Assembly: GCA_965218775.1 (NCBI GenBank)
Contig: CBDCLS010000003.1
Location: forward strand, 1,116,001-1,180,000
Direction: 5' to 3'
DNA from: CAUZIZ01 sp965218775
Lineage (GTDB): Bacteria > Acidobacteriota > UBA6911 > RPQK01 > JAJDTT01
DNA length: 64,000 nucleotides
Shown: one piece after another, positions 8,740 to 16,810 of the stretch
How positions within the stretch are numbered: the first letter of the stretch is position 1
How the letters are laid out: the number at the start of each line of letters is the position of its first letter
Notes under the pieces: generated by a model
Databases searched by the model: none
Seen by the model: only the letters and a program-made list of their open reading frames with translations
What the model was told of the DNA's origin: nothing
Program-made: the position numbers and the translations under genes

Positions 8740-8752
8740 ATTGTAGCACAAT
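8740..8752. promoter_or_regulatory. Candidate antitoxin operator
   Basis: The perfect dyad attgt-agc-acaat lies 10 bases upstream of the antitoxin ATG and overlaps a TACAAT-like -10 box read on the minus strand. Phd/VapB antitoxins bind such short inverted repeats to autoregulate; binding here is inferred. Confidence 0.45.
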
Positions 8753-8778
8753 AGCATCGACCAGAATCGGCTCAGTCA

Positions 8779-9185
8779 GTTTCTTTCTCGAATGGGGTCA
8801 GCACCGCTGGGGGAAGGACTAACCAGAAGTCCCGCTTGTCGAGATTGCGACTCCGAGCTTTTCCTTGCCTCCTGACTCGGCGAATTGAGGTATTTGTCGC
8901 CCCCCGATAATTCACTCGAGTGCACTGCGATCAGAGATATGGGCGGATCGCTCCTCTTCGCGGTCCGACCGCTGAGAAGCCTCACTTCTGTACCTTCGCG
9001 CGGTCTGGATCCAGCAACCAGCCTTCCGCGTTGAAGGGCTCGGCAGGCAGGTGACGGATCAGATCGGGTTGGAAGGGAACGAACTGGAACGAGTACAAAT
9101 CAGCGTCGCGCATGACGAACCGGAGTCGAACCGGTTTTCCCTTCAGAGGCCGAACGTCGCCCCCGTGGTTCCAGCGTACCCTTGG
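8779..9185. repeat. About 400-bp direct repeat D, copy 1
   Basis: Nearly identical to 15529-15930 in the same orientation (from ttctttctcgaatggg to gcgtacc). It covers the 3' end plus downstream flank of a propeller-type gene (minus strand). It stops where IS6 remnant c begins, so this is the truncated duplicate. Confidence 0.85.
8982..9185 (-). pseudogene. C-terminal fragment of a propeller protein (copy B1)
   Basis: Minus-strand reading gives RWNHGGDVRPLKGKPVRLRF, then VMRDADLYSFQFVPFQPD and a stop at 8982: the beta-sandwich tail of the propeller family plus about 25 extra residues. Everything upstream is missing, replaced at about 9186 by sequence leading to IS6 remnant c. In this copy the Trp codon that is a stop in the 15728-16524 copy is intact (TGG). 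Confidence 0.75.
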
Positions 9186-9221
9186 GCAAACGATTCCGAG
9201 CGAGAATACAAACCAGCTCTG

Positions 9222-9350
9222 CTCCCTCTCAGCGGACGCACGTCACCTCCCTCCAGGAGGCAAAAGCTTGGTCGCGAAGCAGTCGATGGTGGACTGCCTT
9301 GAGATGGTTTCGACCAATCCGAAATAGATTCTGGATCAGACCATGGACTG
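9222..9350 (-). mobile_element. IS6-family transposase 3'-end remnant (copy c)
   Basis: Reverse complement of the 3' end of the IS6-type transposase at 20630-21226 (e.g. agattctggatc, gaagcagtcga, cgaggcgact-like positions). It also matches remnant b. It sits between two propeller-gene tails, 8982-9185 and 9386-9736. Confidence 0.75.
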
Positions 9351-9385
9351 CGGGAAACCACTGAGCGGATACATGCGATTCGGCA

Positions 9386-9736
9386 TCACTCAAACTGGAA
9401 GGAATAGAGTTTTGCGTTCTCGATCGAGATCTTCAGCTGGATGGGGGTCCCGGCCAGTTTGCTCAGATCGCTCTTGCCACCCCAGCTGACCCGATGCCGG
9501 CCCGTTTTCGTCAGGGGGTCGGCGTCCTCCAGCTTCAGACCCTCCAGCGGCCGGTGGTCGGGGTCGGCGACTTCTACCTTGATTCTGGGGGAAGCGGCAC
9601 GGAGTTCGGGGGAAGCCCGGCGCCCCTCCATGTTGAGATACAGTTCGTCGCCCTCGAATGAAAACAGCCGAGTGACCACGAGAAGGACCGTCGTCTTGAC
9701 AGAGCTATCGTCCAAGACATAGCCTGCGGATATGCG
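9386..9736 (-). pseudogene. C-terminal fragment of a propeller protein (paralogue of copy A)
   Basis: Minus strand encodes LLVVTRLFSFEGDELYLNME, then PLEGLKLEDADPLTKTGRHR and ends AKLYSFQFE. About 70 percent of these residues match the tail of the protein at 1230-2783, and the downstream flank also matches, including the junction to an IS6 remnant. The 5' part is cut off at the terminus of hairpin element H3 (9733). No signal peptide or propeller remains, so it is non-functional. Confidence 0.8.
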
Positions 9737-10309
9737 CAGTACGTGTTTAGCGTCTTCTCCCCCTTGCCCGTGCCCGTGCCCGCGCCCTTGCCCGTGCATG
9801 TTCCTGACAATCCCTCGCTTTTCTCTGGCCCGAAACGTAGGTATTAACGGATGTCAAAACCAAAGAACCCCGAGTCGAAAAGGCACCCATTTGCTCATCA
9901 AGGGTTAAGGGTATACGAGTCCGCGGCAGGTTTCGTAGAGCAGGCCCAGCAGTTGGTCAACGGACTGCTTTCCGGCAATGCGGTTCTATCCGATCAACTG
10001 TGTCGAGCTTCTATTTCAGTCTGTCTGAATATTGCCGAAGGTGCCGGCGCATACCGACCCAAAGAAAAGGTGCGCTTCTACCGCATCGCCCGACGTTCCG
10101 AGACCGAATGTGCTGCCATTATGGACATCTTGCGGCGTTTGCATGCTGCCGCCAATGACGATCTACAGTGGGCGGAGAAGAGGTTGTCTGAAATCGTGTC
10201 AATGCTGACCGGGTTGCTCAAGGGCTTGGATACGACCGAAAGATGAAGTCGGGCAAGGGCACGGGCGCGGGCAAAGGCAAGGGAAGGCGCTAAACACATA
10301 CTATGCGCA
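9733..10309 (+). mobile_element. Hairpin element H3 carrying a four-helix-bundle gene
   Basis: Terminal inverted repeats tgcgcagtacgtgtttagcg (9733-9752) and cgctaaacacatactatgcgca (10288-10309) enclose inverted arms of cccttgcccgtgcc-type and ggcacgggcaaggg-type repeats, with one intact ORF (9851-10246). An almost identical but decayed element H4 is at 11168-11704, and ORF-less relatives H1 and H2 share the gtgtttagcg terminus. The left end sits in a truncated propeller gene; the right end abuts ATG 10303 of the next gene. Mobility is inferred from copy number, shared ends and the broken target. Confidence 0.65.
9851..10246 (+). CDS. Four-helix-bundle protein of the S23/IVP family
   Basis: 131 aa, ATG start. 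The segments HQGLRVYESAAGFVEQAQQL, LCRASISVCLNIAEGAGAYR, RFYRIARRSETECAAIMDIL and SEIVSMLTGLLKGL form four amphipathic helices; the SI..NIAEG..r motif is the signature of the 23S rRNA intervening-sequence-encoded S23 proteins, distant relatives of Avd of diversity-generating retroelements. Function of the family is unclear; nucleic-acid binding is suspected for relatives. It is the only ORF in element H3, flanked on both sides by complementary G/C-rich repeat arms, so its transcript could fold into a very long stem. A frameshifted twin lies at 11267-11661. Confidence 0.9.
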   Translation: MSKPKNPESKRHPFAHQGLRVYESAAGFVEQAQQLVNGLLSGNAVLSDQLCRASISVCLNIAEGAGAYRPKEKVRFYRIARRSETECAAIMDILRRLHAAANDDLQWAEKRLSEIVSMLTGLLKGLDTTER

Positions 10310-10566
10310 GGCAGTCGGCCGACACCTCACTTGAAGTCGAAGAGATCCTGCTTGAGGGATACCGGCAAATGGGTCCCCCAGAGAAGCTTCGTCGGATCTC
10401 GGAACTGAACTCGGCGGTGTGGGCGTTGGCTGCTGCCCGGATCCGTTCCCAGTATGGACCGCACCTCTCCGATCACGAATTGCATCTCAGGTTGGCTGCG
10501 CTCCGGCTAGATCGCACAATCATGATTGAAGCGTTCGATTGGGATCCAGAGGAAATGCGGTATTGA
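10303..10566 (+). CDS. Small helical protein, partner of downstream nucleotidyltransferase
   Basis: 87 aa: EVEEILLEGYRQMGPPEKLR, then HLSDHELHLRLAALRLDR and ends FDWDPEEMRY. All helical and charged; the family is one I have seen paired with a nucleotidyltransferase-like gene, but its role is not established. ATG 10303 sits inside the terminal repeat of hairpin H3, so the native upstream promoter and possibly the first codons were displaced by the element. The stop at 10566 is followed after one base by ATG 10568 of the partner, indicating translational coupling. A toxin-antitoxin-like arrangement is an inference. Confidence 0.7.
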   Translation: MRRQSADTSLEVEEILLEGYRQMGPPEKLRRISELNSAVWALAAARIRSQYGPHLSDHELHLRLAALRLDRTIMIEAFDWDPEEMRY

Positions 10567-10567
10567 G

Positions 10568-11164
10568 ATGGCTAAAGACGAGGCCCTCTCTGCAGCGCTC
10601 GAGGTGATTCGAGTCCTCGACACACTAGGGGTCGACTATCTAATCAGCGGTTCGCTGGCAAGTTCGTTTCACGGCATCCCCCGCTCCACGCATGACGCCG
10701 ATCTGCTGGTCGATCTGAGCTCCGACGATGTGTTGCCTCTGGTGAGAGCAATAGAATCGAGCTTTTACGTTGACGAGGACCGTGTTCGTGAGGCCGTAGA
10801 GCGGCGCTCCTCTTTCAACGTCATCTTCCTGAAGACGATGTTCAAAGTGGACATCTTTGTTCTGCCTGCAGGTCCGCTGGCGCGGGAGGAAATGCGCCGA
10901 CGTAAACGCGTGGTGCTCGACGATGCTTCCGGCAGCACGATCGATATCGCCTCTGCCGAAGACACAGTTCTGCAGAAGCTCGCCTGGTACCAGAAAGGAG
11001 GCGGTGTTTCCGAGCAGCAATGGAAGGACCTGTTGGGTGTGCTCAAAGTTTGCGGGACTCGACTGGATTTCTCTTATCTCAGACGATGGGCGGCGCATCT
11101 TGGCGTGGAAGACCTGCTTGCACAGGCACTTCGGGATGCGGGTATCCGCGACATAAGGCTCTGA
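10568..11164 (+). CDS. Nucleotidyltransferase-fold protein (AbiEii/MNT-like)
   Basis: 198 aa from ATG 10568, one base after the upstream stop (an earlier start at 10526 would overlap the neighbour). The segment LGVDYLISGSLASSFHGIPR followed by STHDADLLVDL is the GS-x9-DxD core of the polymerase-beta-like nucleotidyltransferase fold; FKVDIFVLP supplies the third acidic position. ASAEDTVLQKLAWYQKGG and a helical C-terminus match AbiEii/MNT-type proteins, several of which are toxins or their modifying partners. With the preceding small helical gene it forms a two-gene unit bracketed by hairpin elements H3 and H4. Substrate (NTP, RNA or partner protein) unknown. Confidence 0.75.
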   Translation: MAKDEALSAALEVIRVLDTLGVDYLISGSLASSFHGIPRSTHDADLLVDLSSDDVLPLVRAIESSFYVDEDRVREAVERRSSFNVIFLKTMFKVDIFVLPAGPLAREEMRRRKRVVLDDASGSTIDIASAEDTVLQKLAWYQKGGGVSEQQWKDLLGVLKVCGTRLDFSYLRRWAAHLGVEDLLAQALRDAGIRDIRL

Positions 11165-11167
11165 TCG

Positions 11168-11704
11168 GTTAGCGTGTTCTTCCCCTTGCCCGCGCCCGCG
11201 CCCTTGCCCGTGCATGTTCCTGGCAATCCCTCGCTTTTCTCTAGCCTGAAACGTTGGTATTAACGGATGGCAAAACCAAAGGACTCCGAGTCGACGAGGC
11301 ACTCATTTGCTCATCAAGGGTTAAGGGTATACGAGTCCGCGGCAGGTTTCGTAGAGCAGGCCCAGCGGTTGGTCAACGGACTCCCTCCCGGCAATGCGGT
11401 TCTATCCGATCAACTGTGTCGAGCTTCCATTTCAATCTGTCTGAATATTGCCGAAGGTGCCGGCAATACCGACCTAAAGAAAAGGCGCGCTTTGACCGCA
11501 TCGCCAGGCGTTCGGCGACTGAATGTGCTGCCATCAGGGACATCTTGCGGCGTTTGCGCGCTGCCGCCAATGATGATCTACAGCAGGCGGAGAAGAGGTT
11601 GTCTGAGATCGTGTCAATGCTGACCGGGTTGGTCAAGCGCTTGGATACGACCGAAAGATGAAGTCGGGCAAGGGCACGGGCGCGGGCAAAGGCAAGGGAG
11701 GGCG
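11168..11704 (+). mobile_element. Hairpin element H4, decayed twin of H3
   Basis: Left arm of cttccccttgcccgcgcc-type and right arm of gggcaagggcacgggcgc-type sequence flank a broken four-helix-bundle ORF. Long stretches are identical to H3, including the segment just before the ORF (tgcatgttcctg, aatccctcgcttttctct). The outer gtgtttagcg terminus is degraded. Same orientation as H3. Confidence 0.65.
11267..11661 (+). pseudogene. Frameshifted four-helix-bundle (S23/IVP) gene
   Basis: Starts MAKPKDSESTRHSFAHQGLR like the H3 gene, reads to NIAEGAG, then loses one base near 11465 (ggcaatacc here, ggcgcatacc in H3). The homologous remainder (YRPKEKARFDRIARRSATEC and SMLTGLVKRLDTTER) continues in another frame to 11661. 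No complete protein can be made without frameshifting. Confidence 0.85.
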
Positions 11705-11723
11705 ACTGCCCACCTGGCATCGT

Positions 11724-11891
11724 CTAGAGCCGGCTCAACGCAGCGAATACGAGCGTGCGGCCAGCCAAAGAATCTGCCAAGCCCCGCTGCACCATCAGGT
11801 GGAATACAAGCTCTCTCACAATCTCCTCCGGGGAGCTGTCTTCCGGTTGCTCTTGGATCAACCTGGTCAACTTCTCTTTGACGGCGGACAT
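11724..11891 (-). pseudogene. Antitoxin-like small gene truncated by H4
   Basis: From ATG 11891: MSAVKEKLTRLIQEQPEDSS, then PEEIVRELVFHLMVQRGLAD and SLAGRT, after which the frame runs into sequence next to hairpin H4. This resembles the N-terminal two thirds of small helical antitoxin-like proteins often encoded beside RelE/ParE toxins. No toxin remains beside it. Confidence 0.5.
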
Positions 11892-11992
11892 TCCGGAACC
11901 TCCAGCAAATAACCTTAATGATAACAGCCCGTTCCACCACTCTGCATGTCGAAACTCATGGTAGACTGACTCGCCCGATCGGGGCACATCGA

Positions 11993-14900
11993 ATGTGGTC
12001 TCAGCGAAATCCTCGTGATCGAAGAGTCTGGATCAGTGTAGGGCTGGCACTGCTGGCACTCCTGGCCTGTCTTTCCCACCGGCTCCCGGCTCAGATGGGT
12101 ACGGGAACCCTGCTGGGCACTATTCGTGACGATCTGGGCCAGGCTGTTCCTGGCGTCGAGGTCACGCTCCACCGGGTCGAAACCAATGAAGCCTTCCTGC
12201 TGTTGACGAATGCAAAAGGAGACTATCGGCGGGGCAGCCTGGCCCCGGGTAGCTACGAGATCCGGGCATCGTTGCCGGGATACCAAACCCAGCTGCGTAC
12301 CCACGTTCGACTGATGGTGGGCCAGATTTGCCAGGAGGACTTTCGCCTCTCCCGAGGAGAGGCCGGGGTCAGCCAGACGACCAGGAGCCGGTCCGTCTTC
12401 TCGGGAGCCAGCCGAGAGGACCGGGGCCAGGTCATCGATCAGGAAAAACTGGAGAGCCTCCCGGTCAACACCCGGGACGTGGGCCAACTGGCCGGTCTGG
12501 CGGCGGGGGCGGCGCCCAGCAGCGAGAGCCGAGGCCGCACCGTCAAGGTGCTGGGTATGAGGAGACGAGACAATCTGACCTACATCGACGGCACGCTCTT
12601 CACCCACGGGGACGGCGGCGCCTCCTTCCAGGCCAGCCCGGATGCCATCAGGGAGTTCGATGTTAAGACGGGCCACTACTCTCCCGAGTACGGTATCCGA
12701 CCCGGTGGGCAGATCGTCGCGGTGACCAAGAGTGGAAGCAACGATCTCCATGGCAATCTCTTCTGGTTCCACCGCAACGACAACCTGGATGCCCGCAATT
12801 TCTTCGAACAGGAGAAGGCCGAATTCAAACGCAACCAACTGGGAGCGACGCTGGGAGGGCCTCTGGTGATTCCGGGTCTGTTGGGCGGCCGAGACAAGGC
12901 CTGGTTCTTCTTCTCCTACCAGCTGCGATCCGTTCGGGAGACCAAGCCCCTGACGGCAGTCGTCCCCACCCCGGAGGAGAAGCGGGGACAGTTCTCTGAG
13001 CCGATCGTGGATCCGCTGACTGGAAAGCCTTTTTCCGGATACCGGATTCCCCAGGGCCGCGTGGATCCAGTGGCCTCGAAGCTGCTCCCCTACTGGCCTG
13101 AACCCAACACTTCAGGTGCCCTGAACTTCACGAGTCCCGATTCCAGAAGTCCTGTGGACAATCCCCAGGTCATCGCCCGCGTCGACCTGAAGACCTCGGA
13201 CGTGAGCCGTTGGGCCGGCCGCTTCGTTTGGGACTCCAACCACTGGACTTCGATCCGACCCTTCAGCACCTTCTCTGCGCGCCACCCCATGAGCACCTGG
13301 GGGCAGGTTCTGTCCTATGACAGGAGCCTGGGGGCCAAGGCCCAGAACGTTGCCAGCTTCCACTGGTTCCGCAGACCCTACGAGACCACACCGCCTCCGA
13401 GTCGGGGGGTGGAGGATCTCGGCATCCCGGAGCTGCTGGAGAGCGAGGTGGACCGGACCGGAATCCCAGTGGTGGAGGTCCAGGGCTTCACCGGGATCGG
13501 GAACTACCCCTTCCTGGGCCCGTCCTCCCTGGGCAACTGGCAGGTCAAGGACGATCTGTCCCTCCTGCACGGGGATCATGCTCTGAAGATCGGTCTCCAC
13601 TACCGCAGGCACTACAACCACTACGTGACCGAGCGGCGTAGCCGATTCACGTTCTTCGATCGCTACTCGGACAACGGATTCGCCGATTTTCTCCTGGGTT
13701 ATTTGGCCCAGAGCCACCTTGGGGGAGAGGACTCCCGGGGCAGACTTCATCAGGACAGCTACTACGTGTACTTCCAGGACACCTGGAAGGCCAGTCCAAG
13801 CCTGACGCTGAACCTGGGGCTTCGCTACGAGCTACGGCTCCCCTGGAAGGACAAGCGGGGATTCATGTCCAACCTGGACCCGGCCACGGGGCAGATCTTT
13901 CCTCCCCTGCAGGATCTGGAGTTGGCACCCGGTGAAACAGGCCGTTTCCTCCCCGACTACCCCCTGGTGCGCTGGGACAAGTTGGAAGGGTTCCTGCCGC
14001 GCCTCGGCCTTTCCCTCCGACTGGCCGACAAGACAGTGGTGCGTGCGGGATATGGCATCTACTCCAACGAGCCGGACCTCAACAACGTGCTGCGATTGAG
14101 CCGTAATCCACGTCCCGGAGTGGAGCGACCCATCTTCAACAGTGCCCTCGATACACCATCCCTTTTGCTGTCTACGCCCTTTCCCGAGGATGGACTGGGT
14201 GAAGCCGTTCCCGACCATTTCGGAATGGAGACACCCCTGCCGCTGTCCAGAACCCACTCCTGGGGTCTTAGCCTGCAGCGCGAACTCAGCAGTTGGTGGC
14301 TCCTGGACGGGGGCTATCACGGTTCCCGCTCCACCCACCGAATCGAGACGGTCTCCCTCAACGACGCCGTTCCAGGGACCGGGGACCGTCAACTTCGACG
14401 CCCTCTCCCCCATCTTCAGGCCATCTACTTCCCCATGGCGGACGCGGATTCGTGGTACCACGGCGTGCATCTTCAGCTGGAAAAGGCCGCCGGGCCCGAG
14501 GGCCTCTACCTGTTGGCCTCTTTCAGCTGGTCCCGACTCATCCAGACCGGAGGCGGGACGACGGGCTTCCAGAATCTCCGGACATTCCGTTCCCGCAACC
14601 TGCCTCTGGAGGCGACCCGGGGAGTGGCCGACTTCCATGTACCCAAGCGCCTGATGCTCTCGGGCGGCTTCGATCTGCCCTTTGGACCGACCAAGGCCCT
14701 GGTTCGCAAGGGCGTCGCCTCTCGCCTTCTGGAGGGCTGGTCCATCCGGTCCATCTCCAACCTCCAGGACGGCGGTTGGCGCACTGTGACGCTGCCCGGT
14801 GATCCTGTCGATGCTGGCTCTGAAACCTCCCAGTGGCCTGACCGGATCCGGGATGCCAAGCTGCCCAATGTTCAGAGGACAGCAGCCCGATGGTTCGACA

Positions 14901-15187
14901 CGACTGCCTTCGTCCTGCCCCCTGCGTTTCAATACGGAGACGCAGGTAGGGGAGCCGTGGAGGGCCCGGGGCTGTTCAATCTGGACATCTCACTGCGGCG
15001 GACGTTCCTGCTGGGGGAGGGGCGAAGGCTGGAGGTTCGACTGGAGGCCTTCAACGCCACCAATCGCGCCAACTTCGTGGTCACCACTCGGCATCAGACC
15101 CTCCAGTACGGAACCGGTGGCTTCGGGGTCCTGGGAGAAGCGTTGGCTGCACGACAGATTCAGCTTGCCCTGAAGTTCTCTTTCTGA
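11993..15187 (+). CDS. TonB-dependent receptor with carboxypeptidase-regulatory-like N-domain (Oar-type)
   Basis: About 1064 aa from ATG 11993 (MWSQRNPRDRRVWISVGLAL); an upstream ATG at 11918 is in frame but gives a poor leader. After the signal peptide, GTLLGTIRDDLGQAVPGVEV and YRRGSLAPGSYEIRASLPGY form the carboxypeptidase-regulatory-like domain, then a plug and a long beta-barrel ending LALKFSF with the C-terminal aromatic residue of outer-membrane proteins. Such receptors are heavily expanded in Acidobacteria and import or bind large ligands such as oligosaccharides using TonB energy. It lies among propeller-type secreted proteins, consistent with glycan uptake. No partner SusD is present. 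Confidence 0.9.
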   Translation: MWSQRNPRDRRVWISVGLALLALLACLSHRLPAQMGTGTLLGTIRDDLGQAVPGVEVTLHRVETNEAFLLLTNAKGDYRRGSLAPGSYEIRASLPGYQTQLRTHVRLMVGQICQEDFRLSRGEAGVSQTTRSRSVFSGASREDRGQVIDQEKLESLPVNTRDVGQLAGLAAGAAPSSESRGRTVKVLGMRRRDNLTYIDGTLFTHGDGGASFQASPDAIREFDVKTGHYSPEYGIRPGGQIVAVTKSGSNDLHGNLFWFHRNDNLDARNFFEQEKAEFKRNQLGATLGGPLVIPGLLGGRDKAWFFFSYQLRSVRETKPLTAVVPTPEEKRGQFSEPIVDPLTGKPFSGYRIPQGRVDPVASKLLPYWPEPNTSGALNFTSPDSRSPVDNPQVIARVDLKTSDVSRWAGRFVWDSNHWTSIRPFSTFSARHPMSTWGQVLSYDRSLGAKAQNVASFHWFRRPYETTPPPSRGVEDLGIPELLESEVDRTGIPVVEVQGFTGIGNYPFLGPSSLGNWQVKDDLSLLHGDHALKIGLHYRRHYNHYVTERRSRFTFFDRYSDNGFADFLLGYLAQSHLGGEDSRGRLHQDSYYVYFQDTWKASPSLTLNLGLRYELRLPWKDKRGFMSNLDPATGQIFPPLQDLELAPGETGRFLPDYPLVRWDKLEGFLPRLGLSLRLADKTVVRAGYGIYSNEPDLNNVLRLSRNPRPGVERPIFNSALDTPSLLLSTPFPEDGLGEAVPDHFGMETPLPLSRTHSWGLSLQRELSSWWLLDGGYHGSRSTHRIETVSLNDAVPGTGDRQLRRPLPHLQAIYFPMADADSWYHGVHLQLEKAAGPEGLYLLASFSWSRLIQTGGGTTGFQNLRTFRSRNLPLEATRGVADFHVPKRLMLSGGFDLPFGPTKALVRKGVASRLLEGWSIRSISNLQDGGWRTVTLPGDPVDAGSETSQWPDRIRDAKLPNVQRTAARWFDTTAFVLPPAFQYGDAGRGAVEGPGLFNLDISLRRTFLLGEGRRLEVRLEAFNATNRANFVVTTRHQTLQYGTGGFGVLGEALAARQIQLALKFSF

Positions 15188-15243
15188 CGCGAAAACCCTC
15201 GTGGACGCCGTGCCTAAGCTGAAACTTCACCGCTGTGCCCGAC

Positions 15244-15491
15244 TTCGGAGTTCGCATGTTCGGTGTTCTGCGGTTTGTGATTTCGCCTTTTCCCTTGGTT
15301 CTGGAGGAGGCAACCGATGAATGCTGAACCGCAGAATATCGAACAAGCGAATTTCGAAGGCTAAGGAAGACGGTTCGGCGTTCGCAGGTTCGGTGTTCTA
15401 CGGTTTGTGATTTCGCCTTTTTCCTTGCTCTGGAGAAGGCAACCGATAAACGCTAAACCGCAGAATATCGAACAAGCGAATTTCGAAGGAT
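15244..15491. repeat. Two tandem palindromic repeat units (about 122 bp each)
   Basis: Units 15244-15363 and 15370-15491 are similar to each other. Each starts with gttcggtgttctgcggtttg-like sequence and ends with its near reverse complement (aaccgcagaatatcgaac), so each folds into a hairpin with 25-30-base arms and a roughly 60-base loop. They lie in the gap after the TonB receptor gene and before repeat D copy 2. No coding potential. Confidence 0.7.
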
Positions 15492-15528
15492 TCGGGCAAT
15501 CACCGCCGTCTGTTGGTGCCAAAGTTTC

Positions 15529-15930
15529 TTTCTCGAATGGGGCCAGCACCGCTGGGGGACAGGACTAACCAGAAGTCCCGCTTGTCGAGATTGCGACTCC
15601 GAGCTTTTCCTTGCGTCCTGACTCGGCGAATTGAGGTATCTGTCGCCCCCCGATAATTCACTCGAGTGCACTCTGATCAGAGATATGGGTGGATCGCTCC
15701 TCTTCGTGGTCCGACCGCTGAGAAGCCTCACTTCTGTACCTTCGCGCGGTCTGGATCCAGGAACCAGCCTTTCGCGTTGAAGGGCTCGGCAGGCAGGTGA
15801 CGGATCAGATCGGGTTGGAAGGGAACGAACTGGAACGAGTACAAATCGGCGTCGCGCATACGAACCGAAGTCGAACCGGTTTTCCCTTCAGAGGCCGAAC
15901 GTCGCCCCCGCGGTTTCAGCGTACCTTGTA
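15529..15930. repeat. About 400-bp direct repeat D, copy 2
   Basis: Second copy of the segment at 8779-9185, same orientation, with scattered substitutions and one-base indels. It comprises the 3' flank and last roughly 65 codons of the pseudogene at 15728-16524. Confidence 0.85.
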
Positions 15931-16524
15931 CCGGATCGAGTCTCCGAACATCTCGGGAGAATCGTCCAGGGTATAACCCTCGATGGGCGTGCCTTCGGCC
16001 TCCTGGATTTCAACGCGAACACCGGAGGCGCCGGAGGTCTCGAAGTTGATGGTCAGATTGCCGCCCTCGAATAGAAGCGGCTTGGTGAGGAACTCTCCGC
16101 CTGCCGCCGATGCCGCAGCTGAGACAAAGCCATCGATACGAACCGTGTACCGTCGCACGGCAGTGTCTGTACCTTCCCAGTAGCCCTCAGTGGCATAGAG
16201 GCTGATCTCGTCGGGAGCATCCTCCAGGTGGGAGCGAGTCTCTACCATGCCCCAAAACACGAAGTTGTCACCGTACACCCAGCTCTCACGCTGTCTGGGA
16301 CCGGGTCGAATGAACGCCTCCGGCCAGCGTTTGAAGTTCGCACCGTCACGGCTCGTCATAAAGAGAGCATCCGTAATGACCCGGGCAAAACGGAGTGGTG
16401 GCCGGGACGGTGGGTAAGAACGGGCTGGATTCACCGCTGGCTGTACGAGAGAGGCCTCGCCTGCCAAGAAGAGACCCGCCATCACCGCAGCAATTCCAAA
16501 AAGATTTCTTCGCGAAGAAGTCAT
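15728..16524 (-). pseudogene. Propeller protein pseudogene with internal deletion and nonsense codon (copy B2)
   Basis: ATG 16524 follows a GAGGAG site and a twin-arginine-like signal (SSRRNLFGIAAVMAGLFLAG). The frame then jumps into the second half of a propeller (ALFMTSRDGANFKRWPEAFI, GDNFVFWGM), so the N-terminal blades are missing. At 15916-15918 a TGA stands where the duplicate at 8982-9185 has TGG (Trp); beyond it the frame continues NRGGDVRPLKGKPVRLRF and is broken again by a one-base loss near 15860. The product is at most a 202-aa stub with a truncated beta-sandwich. Family members are secreted carbohydrate-active-like proteins. Confidence 0.8.
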
Positions 16525-16810
16525 GGTATCTCCTCAAGAAGACGGCAACGACCTCCGGATATCGGCGAGTGCAGCGAGAGAATATCATTTCACACTAGGC
16601 GCCGCCGTCGGGGGAGCTGTCTCCGGCGCCGCGAGCGGCGGACCAAGACCTAGCCGTACAGAAGCCAGAAAGGAGGCCCTGATGGCACTCTGCCGAAGCG
16701 GTCTCTCCTGGTTCCCGTCCCGTGTTAACTCCTGTTGATCCTGCCCCTCATCCTTGCTAGTCTGGGTTCGGCTGAGAACCGGAATTCCCTTTCGCTGAGG
16801 AGGATGGACG

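Noticed and set aside
9851..10246. Diversity-generating retroelement (because Avd is a four-helix bundle)
   Set aside because: No reverse transcriptase, template repeat or variable repeat in the window; the protein fits S23/IVP.
13832..14932. 366-aa minus-strand frame inside the TonB receptor
   Set aside because: Antisense shadow in a GC-rich gene; Gln/Gly/Arg-rich composition and no recognisable domain. The same applies to minus-strand frames at 62057-63097, 41816-42835 and 1734-2204.
15244..15491. CRISPR array
   Set aside because: Only two units, repeat and spacer not separable, units are internally palindromic over 120 bp, no cas genes.
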